Assembly (NCBI RefSeq): GCF_002786325.1
Contig: NZ_PGTB01000002.1
Location: 159,178-223,177, forward strand
Direction: 5' to 3'
Origin: Pseudooceanicola lipolyticus
GTDB lineage: Bacteria; Pseudomonadota; Alphaproteobacteria; Rhodobacterales; Rhodobacteraceae
Length of the DNA: 64,000 nucleotides
The translations under genes and the position numbers were made by a program. Below, piece after piece: positions 1 to 9,320 of the stretch. Each line of letters starts with the position of its first letter. Within the stretch, counting starts at the first letter, position 1. Below the pieces are notes generated by a model. The model ran no database searches. It had not been told where the DNA came from and saw only the letters and a program-made list of their open reading frames with translations.

Positions 1-1910
1 AGTGCGCGTCCGCGGATCTCGTCGATCATCGCCAGCGCCTCGTCCCGCCCAAAGGGCGCGGCGCGGTGCGTGACGTCAGAAAGCGCCTCGACCATCACGC
101 CGCCGAGGCCGAAGCTCACCACCGGGCCGAACACCGGATCGCGGTGCAGTCCCGCCATCACCTCGACGCCCGGCCCCTGTTCCATGCGCTCAACCAGAGC
201 GCGCTCCAGCCTGTGCCCCTGTGCTGAAAGCGATGTCATCATCGCGCCCCAGGCCGCCGCCAGCGCCTGCTCATCCATCAGCCCGACGGCCACGGCCCCG
301 GCTTCGGTCTTGTGCAGAAGACCGGGCACCAGCGCCTTGAGCACCACCGGAAAGCCGATCCCGCGCGCCGCCTCGCCTGCCTGTCTGGCACTGGTCACGA
401 CCCGTCCTTCGGGCACGGTCAGACCCAGGTCGGCCAGCACCGCCTTGGCGGCAGCCTCGTCAAGCTCGCCGGGCGGAAATGCGGGTAGAGCAAGCGTGGA
501 GGTCCCCGAGGGGCTCCAGTCGCCGCGCCAGATCAGCCGCTTCAACGCCGTCACTGCCTTGCCGAGGCTGCGAAAAGGCGCCAGCCCTGCCGCGTTCAGC
601 GTGGCATAGCCAGCGGCGCGATGCCCGCTCATCCAGACCGGCAGGAGCAGAGCCGGGCTGTCCGGCGCCAGCGCGACCATGTCGTCGGCGGACCGGTCGG
701 TGATCGGGCCGTAGTCGGCGGGAATCGGCAGAAGCACAACATCGGTGGCCGGGTCCCGCGCCACCAGCGACAGGCAATCGCGGTTGAGCTTGTCTTGGGT
801 GAAGACCTGGGTGGTCAGGTCCACCGGGTTATCGACCGCCGCATAAGACGGGGCCAGCGCACGCAACCCCGCGCGGGTGCCGGGGGCCAGTTCGGACAGG
901 ATCAGCCCGGCGCTGCCCACCATATCGGCGGCCAGCGCCGCTGTGCCACCCGAGAAGGAATAGACGCAGATCCCCCGCCGCGGGGCGATGCCGACGCGCT
1001 CGAACAGCGCCACCGTATCGATCAATTCGTCCAGATCCTCCACCTCGACGATGCCATGCTGGCGAAACAGTGCCGAGGTGACCGCCGCCGATCCGGCAAG
1101 CGCGGCGGTGTGCGAACGGGTGGCAGCAACGCCATAGTCCGACTTGCCCACCTTCATCGCCACCACCGGCTTGCCGGCGCGAGCAGCGGCGCGGGCAGCT
1201 GCCAGAAAGCGCGGCCCGTCGCGGAAGCCTTCGGCGAGAAGGGCGATTACCTTTATGTCGGGATCGCCCACCATGTGGTACACGACATCGGCCATGGTCA
1301 GGTCGGCTTCGTTGCCGGTAGAGCACCACAGGCCAACGCCGATACCCCGTTCGCTTGCCTGGATGAAGGCGCGGCCAAGTCCGCCGCCCTGGGTGACAAG
1401 CCCAATGCCGCCGCCCAGCGTGTCGTTCTTGAATACCGGTGAAAAGGTCAGCCCAAGGCGGCGGTTGATGTTGCTCAGCCCTGGCGAGTTCGGCCCGTAG
1501 ATGCGCATCCCGCTTTGCCGGGCGATTTCAGCCATCTCGGCTTCGACGGCACGGCCCTCATCCCCGGTTTCGCCAAAGCCAGAGGTGAAGACCACCGCAA
1601 ACCCCGTTCCTGCTGCCGCGCAATCGCGCAAGGCGCCCACCACCGCATCGGCTGGAAGGCACACCACCGCCACATCGACGGGGCCAGGCAAGGCCGACAT
1701 TGCAGAATAGGCGCGCAAACCATGCACCCTTTCACGCCCGGGGTTGACCGGAAAGATCTGCCCATCGAAGTCGGAATGCTCGGCAAGGTTCAGCAAGGTG
1801 TCGCTGCCCACGCTACGGGGCCTTTCACTGGCGCCCAGGATCGCCACGCTGCGTGGCGACAAGAGCCGCGAAAGATCGGGAAAGTCGCGGGCGACCACCG
1901 GCTCAGCCAC
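1..1910 (-). CDS. ADP-forming acyl-CoA synthetase (acetate--CoA ligase family), fused subunits, 3' end outside window
   Basis: Makes acyl-CoA from a carboxylate, CoA and ATP, releasing ADP and phosphate, in the cytoplasm. The frame is open from a GTG at 1910 to the window edge (about 636 residues visible; the fused family is about 700, so roughly the last 60 are missing). The N-terminal Rossmann CoA-binding domain starts at SVAILGAS (about residue 20). The phosphohistidine loop RSHTAALAG lies near residue 260, and the ATP-grasp part (GFPVVLKA...HKTEAG, then FGLGGVMVEAL) is near the visible end. GTG is chosen because it overlaps the MaoC stop by 8 bases (GTGGCTGA). It is the last gene of the TRAP-SDR-ACAD-ligase-MaoC operon, so that operon has both AMP- and ADP-forming activators. 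Substrate unknown. Confidence 0.9.
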   Translation of the reverse strand, partial: MAEPVVARDFPDLSRLLSPRSVAILGASERPRSVGSDTLLNLAEHSDFDGQIFPVNPGRERVHGLRAYSAMSALPGPVDVAVVCLPADAVVGALRDCAAAGTGFAVVFTSGFGETGDEGRAVEAEMAEIARQSGMRIYGPNSPGLSNINRRLGLTFSPVFKNDTLGGGIGLVTQGGGLGRAFIQASERGIGVGLWCSTGNEADLTMADVVYHMVGDPDIKVIALLAEGFRDGPRFLAAARAAARAGKPVVAMKVGKSDYGVAATRSHTAALAGSAAVTSALFRQHGIVEVEDLDELIDTVALFERVGIAPRRGICVYSFSGGTAALAADMVGSAGLILSELAPGTRAGLRALAPSYAAVDNPVDLTTQVFTQDKLNRDCLSLVARDPATDVVLLPIPADYGPITDRSADDMVALAPDSPALLLPVWMSGHRAAGYATLNAAGLAPFRSLGKAVTALKRLIWRGDWSPSGTSTLALPAFPPGELDEAAAKAVLADLGLTVPEGRVVTSARQAGEAARGIGFPVVLKALVPGLLHKTEAGAVAVGLMDEQALAAAWGAMMTSLSAQGHRLERALVERMEQGPGVEVMAGLHRDPVFGPVVSFGLGGVMVEALSDVTHRAAPFGRDEALAMIDEIRGRA

Positions 1911-2394
1911 CTTGCGGCGCCCGCCGGACGAGCAGTTTCCAGACCCCTTCCACCACGGTTTCGCCACGCTGGTTGATGACCTCGCGCCGGAACGACAGGA
2001 TGCCGCGTTCGGGTTTCGAAGTCTCGCGCTTCTCGGCTACGGTAACGCGCACGCCAATCGTGTCGCCGATGAAGGTGGGGTTGGGAAAGCTGCACTGCAT
2101 GTCGAGCAACCCCAGAAGCGAGGGTTCCAGGAACGTGTTCATCAGCATCCGCGTGGTCAGCCCGGACATCACCGACACCACCAGAAGCCCGTGCGCGATA
2201 CGCTGGCCAAAGGCCGAATCGGCGGCATATTCGGCATCGACGTGCAGCCGGTTGAAGTCGCCTGACAGGCAGGCGAAATTAGCCACGTCGGCCTCGGTGA
2301 TGGTACGGGTGGGGCTATCGAACTGGTCGCCTTCGTTCAGGTCCTCCCAGTAGAGTTGCTGGCCCTTGAGGGCCGAAAGATCGGGCCGTGTCAT
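1903..2394 (-). CDS. MaoC-family hotdog (R)-enoyl-CoA hydratase
   Basis: 163 residues, the usual length for a single-hotdog MaoC protein. The hydratase signature is intact: LSGDFNRLH (Asp and His dyad) around residues 60-70, followed by an IAHGLL segment, so it probably adds water to a trans-2-enoyl-CoA. ATG overlaps the ligase stop by 4 bases (ATGA) and its own stop overlaps the next start, so it is translationally coupled between the AMP-forming ligase and the ADP-forming synthetase. It would act after the ACAD and before the SDR of the same operon. Confidence 0.85.
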   Translation of the reverse strand: MTRPDLSALKGQQLYWEDLNEGDQFDSPTRTITEADVANFACLSGDFNRLHVDAEYAADSAFGQRIAHGLLVVSVMSGLTTRMLMNTFLEPSLLGLLDMQCSFPNPTFIGDTIGVRVTVAEKRETSKPERGILSFRREVINQRGETVVEGVWKLLVRRAPQGG

Positions 2395-3905
2395 TGGGTT
2401 TCCTCCTCTGGCAGCGCTAGCACTGCCTCTTTCAGTTCAGCCTTGAGAACGCGGCCGGTCAGGTTGCGCGGCACCGCCGTCATAAAGACCACGCGCCGCG
2501 GGCGCTTGTATCGGTCAAGCCGGGTTTCGGCATGGGCGATCACATCGGCCGCTGTCAGCTGCGCGCCCGGCGCGGGCACGATCACTGCGCAGATCGCCTC
2601 GGTCCAGTGCGGATCGGGCAGGCCGATGCAATGCGCCTCGGCAATCGCCGGGTGGCCGGCCAGCGCCTCCTCGATCTCGGGGGCGTAGACATTGATGCCG
2701 CCGCTCTTGATGATGTCGCGCTTGCGACCCGTGAACCAGAGCAGCCCTTCGTCGTCGATCCGGCCCAGATCGCCCACGGTCAGATAGTCGCCGCGCCGGG
2801 TTTCAGCGGTCAGCGCCTCATCCTTGTAATACCCGTCGTAGCGGCTTTCGCTGCGGGTGCAGATCTCGCCGACCTCGCCCTGCGGCACCTCGTTTCCATC
2901 GTCGTCCAGCAGTTTGAGTTCCACCCCGAAGAAGGGGCGGCCGACGCAGTTGCCCGCAAGGTTGCGGCGCAGATCCCGAGCGGTCAGGTTGGCATAGGGT
3001 CCTGCTTCGCTGGAGGCGGCATAGATCATCAGCGCATCGCCGAACTTGTCGAGCGCGGCACGCTTGAGGTCGAGATACATCTCGCCGCCGCCAGATTGCA
3101 AAGTCCCCAGCGACGACAGATCGGCGCTCGCGAACCCCTCGGCCTCGACCATCCGCTGGAGCATGGCGGGCAGCAGCATGGTGGCGGTCAGCCGCTCGTC
3201 TTCGATCAGCCGTAGCGCGGCGGCCCCGTCGAAGCGGCGCATCAGATAGACGCTGGCACCCAGATAAAGCGGCAGCAGCGTATAGGTGCAGCCGGCCGAC
3301 AGGCAGATCGGCAGCGCCGACAGCGCCCGGTCGTCGGGGCGGAAACGCTGCTCGATGGCGCGTTCCTCCATGCCGAAGAGACTGCGCAGCGCGCCCTTGG
3401 GCTTGCCGGTGGTCCCCGACGTGTGCAGCATGATCGTGGTGCCGTCCTGCCCTTGCGGCGGATCGGGCGGTGTGTCTGCCAGAAGGTCCGACAGGCGCGG
3501 CAGTCCTTGCGGGGCCCCGTCGCCGATGGTGACGATGTCGTCCACCACGGTCCGGAACAGATCGGCATGATCCAGCGCCGCATCGCCCAGCAGCAGGGTT
3601 TTGCTGTCCGAGCGGGCAACCACATCGGCCATGACTTCGGGCGCGATGCGATAGTTGATCGGTGCGGGAATTGCGCCTAGCCCCGTCACCGCCACATAGG
3701 CGGCAAGGAAATCGGGATGATTTTCCGAGATCACCGCCACCTTGTCGCCCGGTCCGATGCCGCGCCGCGCCAGCACCGTCATCATCCGTTCCACCCGGTC
3801 AAGGAAATCCGTATAGGTCTGGCTCCTCCCCTCGAACACCACCGAGGGTTTCGTGGGGAACCGCCGCGCGTTCAACCTCAGGGCCTGGAGAAAGGTCATC
3901 GGCAT
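2391..3905 (-). CDS. AMP-forming acyl-CoA synthetase (class I adenylating enzyme)
   Basis: 504 residues. It activates a carboxylic acid to its CoA thioester through an acyl-adenylate. The P-loop motif (LHTSGTTGKPKGA, about residue 155) and the C-terminal hinge/lysine region (FTGRKRDIIKSGG, then PRNLTGRVLKAEL) are intact, so it looks catalytically complete. The start ATG follows GAGGAGG by five bases. It lies 10 bases after the ACAD stop and overlaps the MaoC gene by 4 bases. It resembles medium/long-chain or aromatic acid ligases; substrate not readable. Probable activator of whatever the upstream TRAP permease imports. Confidence 0.88.
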   Translation of the reverse strand: MPMTFLQALRLNARRFPTKPSVVFEGRSQTYTDFLDRVERMMTVLARRGIGPGDKVAVISENHPDFLAAYVAVTGLGAIPAPINYRIAPEVMADVVARSDSKTLLLGDAALDHADLFRTVVDDIVTIGDGAPQGLPRLSDLLADTPPDPPQGQDGTTIMLHTSGTTGKPKGALRSLFGMEERAIEQRFRPDDRALSALPICLSAGCTYTLLPLYLGASVYLMRRFDGAAALRLIEDERLTATMLLPAMLQRMVEAEGFASADLSSLGTLQSGGGEMYLDLKRAALDKFGDALMIYAASSEAGPYANLTARDLRRNLAGNCVGRPFFGVELKLLDDDGNEVPQGEVGEICTRSESRYDGYYKDEALTAETRRGDYLTVGDLGRIDDEGLLWFTGRKRDIIKSGGINVYAPEIEEALAGHPAIAEAHCIGLPDPHWTEAICAVIVPAPGAQLTAADVIAHAETRLDRYKRPRRVVFMTAVPRNLTGRVLKAELKEAVLALPEEETQ

Positions 3906-3915
3906 GGCCGCCTCC

Positions 3916-5088
3916 TCAGGTGAAGGCCGAGATCCCGAGAACCTCGCGCCCTATGATCAATGTCTGGATTTCCGATGTGCCTTCGGGGATCAGCCCGCCG
4001 CGCGTGTCGCGGAACAACCGTTCGACGGGGTAGTCGGTCGAATAGCCCAGCCCGCCGTGCGCCTGCAGCGCCATCGAGGCCACCTCATGCGCCGCCTCGC
4101 TGGCATAGAGCTTGGCAATCGAGCATTCCTTGCGCCCAGGCAGACCCGCGTCCAGCGCTTGGGCGGCACGGTCAGTCAACGCGCGCGCCGCTTCGGTGCG
4201 GATGGTCATGTCGACGATCAGCTTCTGCACCAGCTGATAGCTTCCGATCACGTTGCCGAACTGCTTGCGCGTCTTGACGTAATCGGTGGACAGGTCCAAC
4301 GACCGCTGCGCCGCGCCCACCGCGCCCGCCGCCACGTTGAGCCGGCCATAATTCAACCCCGTAAGGATCGCCTTGAGGCCCTTTCCCGCAGGACCCAACA
4401 GGTTTTCCTTTGGCACCTTTGCGTCTTGAAAGGCCAGCTGCGATGTCGCGGTGGCCTTGATGAACATCGTGCCCACCCGCGAAGCTTCGAAATCGGTCTC
4501 CTCGAGGTCCACGATGAACAGACTCAGATCGCCATCACAGCCTTCCGTGAATGTCCGTGCCACCAGGATTCCGACCCGGCCGTTGACGCCGTTCGTCGTC
4601 CACAGCTTGCCGCCATTGATCAGCCAGTGGTCGCCCTTGTCCTCGGCGCGGGTCTGCACCGAGGCAACATCAGAGCCGTGGTCGGGTTCGGTGATCCCCA
4701 CCCAGACCGGCATCTGGCCAGCCATGACGGGTTTCAGCCACTTTTCCTTCTGGCGCGCATCGCCCAGGTGGTGGAACAGTGCGATCACGATGTTCACGGT
4801 GTTGAGCAGAACCCGGAGTGAAAGCCAGCGGTATCCTGCTTCCTCCATCATCATCGCCCAGGTGCGATAGCTGAGGCCGTAGCCACCGGCCTCTTCCGAG
4901 AGAAGCCCGCCAAGATAGCCGAACTGGCGTAGCTCGCCCATTATCGCCCAGGGCAGATCGCCCGTCGCCTCGCATTGCGAGATGCGCTCTTCGGTCAGCT
5001 CGCGCGCCATGAAGCCCCGGATGCTGTCTCGCAGCATCCGCGTCTCTTGATCCTCGACACAGGCGGAGGCCGGGACATGTTTAGCCAT
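3916..5088 (-). CDS. acyl-CoA dehydrogenase (MCAD-type catalytic Glu present)
   Basis: 390 residues from the ATG at 5088; the open frame continues upstream into the SDR gene, but this ATG follows a GGGGGG stretch and overlaps the SDR stop by 8 bases. FAD/substrate motif ITEPDHGSD near residue 130. The C-terminal PEGTSEIQ carries the glutamate used as catalytic base in MCAD-type enzymes; it is the only one of the 12 ACADs here that has it. Oxidises an acyl-CoA to a 2-enoyl-CoA and passes electrons to ETF. Member of the operon with SDR, ligase, MaoC and synthetase. Chain specificity unknown. Confidence 0.9.
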   Translation of the reverse strand: MAKHVPASACVEDQETRMLRDSIRGFMARELTEERISQCEATGDLPWAIMGELRQFGYLGGLLSEEAGGYGLSYRTWAMMMEEAGYRWLSLRVLLNTVNIVIALFHHLGDARQKEKWLKPVMAGQMPVWVGITEPDHGSDVASVQTRAEDKGDHWLINGGKLWTTNGVNGRVGILVARTFTEGCDGDLSLFIVDLEETDFEASRVGTMFIKATATSQLAFQDAKVPKENLLGPAGKGLKAILTGLNYGRLNVAAGAVGAAQRSLDLSTDYVKTRKQFGNVIGSYQLVQKLIVDMTIRTEAARALTDRAAQALDAGLPGRKECSIAKLYASEAAHEVASMALQAHGGLGYSTDYPVERLFRDTRGGLIPEGTSEIQTLIIGREVLGISAFT

Positions 5089-5830
5089 ATCGCCCCCCGG
5101 TGATGTGAAGCGTCTCGCCCGAGATGTATTCCGCCGCATCCGAGGCGAGGAACACCACGCCGTTGGCGATGTCGCGTTCGTTGCCAAGGCGCTGCACGGT
5201 ATTCATTGCCAGAGCGCGCGACTTTATCCGGTCGTAGTTTGGAAGCGCCTCGATCATCTCGGTGGCGATGAACCCCGGCGCGATGGCATTTACGGTGACA
5301 TTGAAGCGCCCCTGTTCCATCCCCAGCGCCCGGGTGAAGCCGATGATGCCGGCCTTGGCGGCGGCATAGTTGGTCTGTCCCGGATTGCCGAGATAGGCGC
5401 GAGAGGAGATGTTGATCACCCGGCCCCACTTCTGTTCCATGAAGTACGGCACCACGGCGCGCGAGCAGGTATAGGCACCCTTCAGGATCACGCCCACAAC
5501 AGCGTCCCAGTCCTGTTCGGGCATCTTGGTGATGTAGTTGTCGCGCGGAAAGCCGGCATTGTTGACCAGGATGTGGACGGCGCCAAATGCTTCGATCGTG
5601 CGCGAGACGAGGGCTTCGACCTGTGCCTCGTTCGTGACATCGCAGACCACGCCGATCGCGTCGTATCCGTCGGCCTCAAGAGCGGCGCGGGTGGCTTCTG
5701 TGGTTTCGGGGTCGATATCGGTGATCACCACCTTCGCCCCCTCTTCGGCCAGCGCGCGGGCGGTCACTGCGCCGATCCCGCGACCCGATCCGGTGACGAT
5801 AGCCACCTTGTCCTTTAGTCCCAGTTCCAA
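5081..5830 (-). CDS. short-chain dehydrogenase/reductase (FabG-like)
   Basis: 249 residues. NAD(P)-binding TGSGRGIG at about residues 14-21, NNAG near 90, and catalytic Ser with YAAAK near 150, so a classical SDR; probably a 3-hydroxyacyl-CoA dehydrogenase or 3-oxoacyl reductase in this context. Translation starts at TTG (5830), six bases after AAGGAG; no better in-frame ATG precedes it. It follows the TRAP large permease by about 20 bases and overlaps the ACAD start. Confidence 0.88.
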   Translation of the reverse strand: MELGLKDKVAIVTGSGRGIGAVTARALAEEGAKVVITDIDPETTEATRAALEADGYDAIGVVCDVTNEAQVEALVSRTIEAFGAVHILVNNAGFPRDNYITKMPEQDWDAVVGVILKGAYTCSRAVVPYFMEQKWGRVINISSRAYLGNPGQTNYAAAKAGIIGFTRALGMEQGRFNVTVNAIAPGFIATEMIEALPNYDRIKSRALAMNTVQRLGNERDIANGVVFLASDAAEYISGETLHITGGRYG

Positions 5831-5849
5831 GTTACGCTCCTTCAGGTTG

Positions 5850-7139
5850 TCAGTATTCGCCCGAGAACACGGTTACGATCTCGGGAAAGAATGCGATCAG
5901 GGCCAAGACCGCGAACTCGGCCAGCACGAAAGGCAGCACCCCGACAAAGACCCGTTTAAGAGGTACGCCGGTGATCGAGCTGGCGACGAAAACGTTCATT
6001 CCGATTGGGGGGGTAATCAGCCCGATTTCGACCGTTTTGGTCACCAGGATGCCGAACCAGATCGGCGAATAGCCAAGCTCCATGACCATTGGAAAGACGA
6101 TCGGCATGGTCAGGATCAGGATCGCCAGCTGATCCATCACGCAGCCCAGCAGGATGTAGATCAGGATCAGGATTAAAATCACCACGCCCGGCCCGATCTC
6201 AAGCCCTTGCACGTACGAAACCAGCGCCTGCGGTGCCATGGTCAGGGTGACAAAATAGCCGAAAATGTGCGCCCCGATAATAATGGTGAAGATCATTGCA
6301 GTCGGGCGCGTTGTACGTTCGAGCGCCCCCATGAATTCGCGCCAGCCCATACGTCTGAGCAACACGGCGGCAATCATGATCGCGCCAAAGCAGCCGACCG
6401 CGGCGGCTTCGGTCACGGTGACAGCGCCAGAATAAATCCCGGCCACGACAAAGACGAACAGCAGAACCACCGGCCAGATGTCGCGCAGTGACGCGAAGCG
6501 CTCACGCCACCCATGGCTTTGCACTGGTGGCGCCAGATCGCGGTTCAGCGTCGCCCAGACCATCGTGATCCCGGCAAAGCTGAGCGCGGTAATGAGACCC
6601 GGCAGAATGCCGGCAATGAACAGCCCGCCGATCGAGGTTTCGGTGATGATACCGTAAACCATCAGCACAACCGAAGGCGGGATCATGATCGACAACGTCC
6701 CGGCGGCCGCAACCGTGCCTACGATCATGCCGCGGTCATAGCCATATTTCTCAGCCTCGGGCGCGACGGTGCGCGCCATCGTGGCCGTCGCCGCGGTGGA
6801 CGAGCCCGAAACCGCCCCGAAGCCTGCGCTGGTAAAGACCGTGGCCACGGCCAGTCCGCCGGGCAAATGGCCCACCCACCTGTTGGCGGCGCGGAACATG
6901 TCCGACGAAATCCGACTGGCCGACAGGATCTCGGCCATCAAGATGAACAAGGGAATGGCGGTCAACAGCCAAGAGGCGGTGTTGCGATACGGGGCCACCG
7001 ACAGGATGCCGAGCGCCAGATTGAGCCCGCCGATCAGATACAGGCCGACGGTGCCGGCGATGCCCATCGCGAAGCCTATCGGCATCCCGACGACGAGAAG
7101 CCCCGCCAGCAATAGCGACACAGGTGCAAGAAATTCCAT
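5850..7139 (-). CDS. TRAP transporter large permease (DctM family)
   Basis: 429 residues, about 12 hydrophobic segments, the usual size of a stand-alone DctM. It is the ion-coupled transport channel of a tripartite TRAP carboxylate importer in the inner membrane. Typical motifs are visible: SGSSTAATATMA near residue 115 and PPSVVLMVYGI near 155, and a C-terminal LITPPIGMNVFV. The ATG is two bases after the stop of the small-permease remnant. Because that partner is truncated and no binding protein is next to it, this transporter may no longer work. Confidence 0.92.
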   Translation of the reverse strand: MEFLAPVSLLLAGLLVVGMPIGFAMGIAGTVGLYLIGGLNLALGILSVAPYRNTASWLLTAIPLFILMAEILSASRISSDMFRAANRWVGHLPGGLAVATVFTSAGFGAVSGSSTAATATMARTVAPEAEKYGYDRGMIVGTVAAAGTLSIMIPPSVVLMVYGIITETSIGGLFIAGILPGLITALSFAGITMVWATLNRDLAPPVQSHGWRERFASLRDIWPVVLLFVFVVAGIYSGAVTVTEAAAVGCFGAIMIAAVLLRRMGWREFMGALERTTRPTAMIFTIIIGAHIFGYFVTLTMAPQALVSYVQGLEIGPGVVILILILIYILLGCVMDQLAILILTMPIVFPMVMELGYSPIWFGILVTKTVEIGLITPPIGMNVFVASSITGVPLKRVFVGVLPFVLAEFAVLALIAFFPEIVTVFSGEY

Positions 7140-7141
7140 AC

Positions 7142-7503
7142 TCAGCCAATCCGATCCGAAGCGCCGCGAAGGTGCTGAACGTCACCCGCCGCATTTACGA
7201 GAAGGCGCAGAACGATCAGCACGCAGCCAATCGGCGCAATCACAAGCGTGGTGACGAGAGGCGCGTCGATGTCGCCGGATGTGCGATATCCGAAGTCCCA
7301 CGCCTTAAGCGCCTCGCGCGAGGCACCGTAACAGATCAGCGCAAAAAACGCGGCCGCTGCCAATCGCAAGACGACATTGAAACCGGCCCGCAGCCCTTCG
7401 GGCAGAGCATCAAACACTATCCCCACTCGCACGTGGCCATCATACATTTCCAGATAGCTCAGGCTTCCGAACACGATGATGGGCATCAGATATAGCTGTC
7501 TGA
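7142..7503 (-). pseudogene. TRAP small permease (DctQ family), 5' part lost to IS insertion
   Basis: About 120 codons remain, coding for the C-terminal two thirds of a DctQ-type four-helix subunit (membrane segments at LYLMPIIVFGSL, a middle FFALICYGA segment and a C-terminal VTTLVIAPIGCVLIVL). DctQ proteins usually have 150-180 residues, so the first helix and its start are missing. The frame runs on into the left end of the IS3-family element, where a chance GTG (7516) could start a hybrid. The binding-protein gene expected next to it is absent. Confidence 0.8.
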
Positions 7504-7581
7504 CGTCAGCGCCCACCGGACAGAATTAGGGGTTTGAGCAACGGAGGATTTCTGGTTCATCGAAGCCATTATGGAGCGAAG

Positions 7582-7956
7582 ATGATCAAGAAATCCGGAA
7601 CATCGAAGGACGCCGCTGACAAGTTGGTCAGGGGTATCAAGCGGAAAACTCGCAAGCACTATTCTGCCGAGGAGAAGATCAGGATTGTCCTTGCCGGCTT
7701 GCGCGGCGAGGAGAGCATTTCAGCGCTGTGCCGGCGCGAGGGCATCGCTGAGAGCTTGTACTATTCCTGGTCCAAGGAGTTCCTGGAAGCCGGGAAAGCT
7801 CGGCTTTCGGGGGATACAGCCAGGCAGGCGACCGCGCCTGAGGTGAAGGAACTGAGATCGGAGTCGGCGACCCTGAAGGAGGTCGTGGCCGAGCTGACCC
7901 TGGAAAACCGATTGCTTAAAAAAAGCATGATCGGGGATGGGGGAGACGACGAATGA
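7582..7956 (+). CDS. IS3-family transposase OrfA
   Basis: 124 residues from the ATG at 7582 (after GGAGCGAAG); an upstream TTG at 7534 is in frame but unlikely. It has the helix-turn-helix of IS3 OrfA proteins (YSAEEKIRIVLAGL...ISALCRREGI) and a C-terminal leucine-zipper-like segment ending in ENRLLKKSM. A run of seven A (7918-7924, A AAA AAG) lies near the end, a typical -1 frameshift site that would fuse OrfA to OrfB without an intervening stop. OrfA stop and OrfB start overlap by 4 bases. Confidence 0.9.
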   Translation: MIKKSGTSKDAADKLVRGIKRKTRKHYSAEEKIRIVLAGLRGEESISALCRREGIAESLYYSWSKEFLEAGKARLSGDTARQATAPEVKELRSESATLKEVVAELTLENRLLKKSMIGDGGDDE

Positions 7957-8933
7957 GGTACTCTGCATCCGAGAAACTCGAGATCATCCGCACGATCGAG
8001 GCGTCGCATCTGCCGACCCGGCAAACCCTGAAGATGCTCGGCATCCCAAGCAGCACGTACTACGACTGGTACGCGCGCTGGTGTGACGGTGGCATCGACG
8101 CCCTGGCTGATCGCTCCCCACGGCCCGGGGCGGTCTGGAACCGCATCCCGGACAAGGTGCGCGACGATGTCGTCGACTTTGCCCTGGAACACGAAGACCT
8201 GACGCCACGCGAGCTGGCAGTCAAGTACACCGACGAGAAGCGCTACTTCGTCTCGGAATCATCGGTCTACCGCATTCTCAGCGTCGAGGATCTGATCACC
8301 GCGCCAGCCCATGTGGTGATCCGCGCGGCGGATGAGTTCCGGGACAAAACAAGCTGCCCGAACGAGCTCTGGCAGACCGACTTCACCTATCTCAAGGTGA
8401 TCGGCTGGGGCTGGTTCTATCTCAGCACGATCCTCGACGACTACAGCCGCTACATCATCGCCTGGAAGCTCTGCACCACGATGAAGGCTGCCGATGTCAC
8501 CGACACGCTGGAACTGGCACTGCAGGTCTCGGGCTGCGATCAGGCCACGGTCATGCACAAGCCCAGGCTGCTCAGCGACAATGGCTCGTCTTACGTCGCT
8601 ACCGATCTAGCCGATTATCTTGAGGACAAGGGCATGGACCATGTTCGTGGCGCCCCGCATCACCCGCAGACCCAAGGCAAGATCGAGCGCTGGCATCAAA
8701 CCATGAAGAACCGGGTTCTGCTGGAAAACTACTTCCTGCCCGGCGACCTGGAACGGAAGATCGGCGCCTTCGTCGACCACTACAACAACCGCCGCTATCA
8801 CGAGAGCCTGGCCAACCTGACGCCCGCCGACGTCTATCACGGCCGCGGCGCGAAAATCCTGAAAATGAGAGAGGAGATCAAGAAGCAGACAATCAGGCAC
8901 CGCCGCTTGCAGCACCAAGCCGCTGCCGCCTAA
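7953..8933 (+). CDS. IS3-family transposase OrfB (DDE integrase domain)
   Basis: 326 residues. N-terminal HTH_21-like region (ASHLPTRQTLKMLGI, STYYDWY), then an rve integrase core with the three acidic residues in place: WQTDFTYLKV, LLSDNGSSY and QTQGKIERWHQ. No stop or frameshift is seen, so the transposase is probably active, alone or as an OrfAB fusion. It has its own ATG at 7953. Confidence 0.92.
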   Translation: MRYSASEKLEIIRTIEASHLPTRQTLKMLGIPSSTYYDWYARWCDGGIDALADRSPRPGAVWNRIPDKVRDDVVDFALEHEDLTPRELAVKYTDEKRYFVSESSVYRILSVEDLITAPAHVVIRAADEFRDKTSCPNELWQTDFTYLKVIGWGWFYLSTILDDYSRYIIAWKLCTTMKAADVTDTLELALQVSGCDQATVMHKPRLLSDNGSSYVATDLADYLEDKGMDHVRGAPHHPQTQGKIERWHQTMKNRVLLENYFLPGDLERKIGAFVDHYNNRRYHESLANLTPADVYHGRGAKILKMREEIKKQTIRHRRLQHQAAAA

Positions 8934-9001
8934 ACTTGAACAGAAACCGAACCAGAGCCTCCGTTACAAATCGGCCCGAGAAGTCCGAAAAACTCTGACG
9001 A

Positions 9002-9301
9002 CGGACACGGCAGTGGGACGGGCTACAGACCTTCCTGCAGGACGGACGCGTCGAGATCGACTCCAATGCCGTGGAGAATCTCATCAGGCCGATCGCCCTG
9101 ACGCGGAAGAACGCACTCTTCGCCGGCCACGACGAAGGTGGTCGGACCTGGGGCCGCATCGCCTCGCTCATCGCCACAGCAAAGATCAACGAAATCGTAC
9201 CCTTTGTCTATCTCAAGGCGACGCTCGAGGCGATCGCGGCAGGGCATCCCGCGAACCGGATCGACGAGTTGCTACCCTGGAACTTCAAGCCGTCGAGCTG
9301 A
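9002..9301 (+). pseudogene. IS66-family transposase (TnpC), C-terminal remnant
   Basis: About 99 codons in one frame, starting abruptly beside the IS3 end. The reading RQWDGLQTFLQDGRVEID, NLIRPIALTRKNALFAGHDE and DELLPWNF is the hallmark C-terminus of IS66 TnpC transposases, which are normally over 500 residues. Everything upstream of this segment is missing. The stop is followed by the IS66 terminal repeat at 9321-9329, so the right end of the element is preserved. Confidence 0.85.
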
Positions 9302-9320
9302 ACTCCGGTGGGGCGTAGAC

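Larger units (their letters stand above)
7504..9000 (+). mobile_element. IS3-family insertion sequence
   Basis: Complete-looking two-ORF element of about 1.5 kb. Proposed ends are an imperfect inverted repeat: CGTCAG..G.....CGGAC at 7504-7521 pairs with its complement at 8983-9000 (12 of 18 positions), and a second shared block (AACGGAGG, then TCTGGTTC) lies just inside both ends. I could not find a convincing target duplication; TGACG occurs at both outer edges but overlaps the repeats. Left neighbour is the cut dctQ and right neighbour an IS66 remnant, so the two flanks do not come from one target and a deletion or rearrangement followed insertion. Confidence 0.75.
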
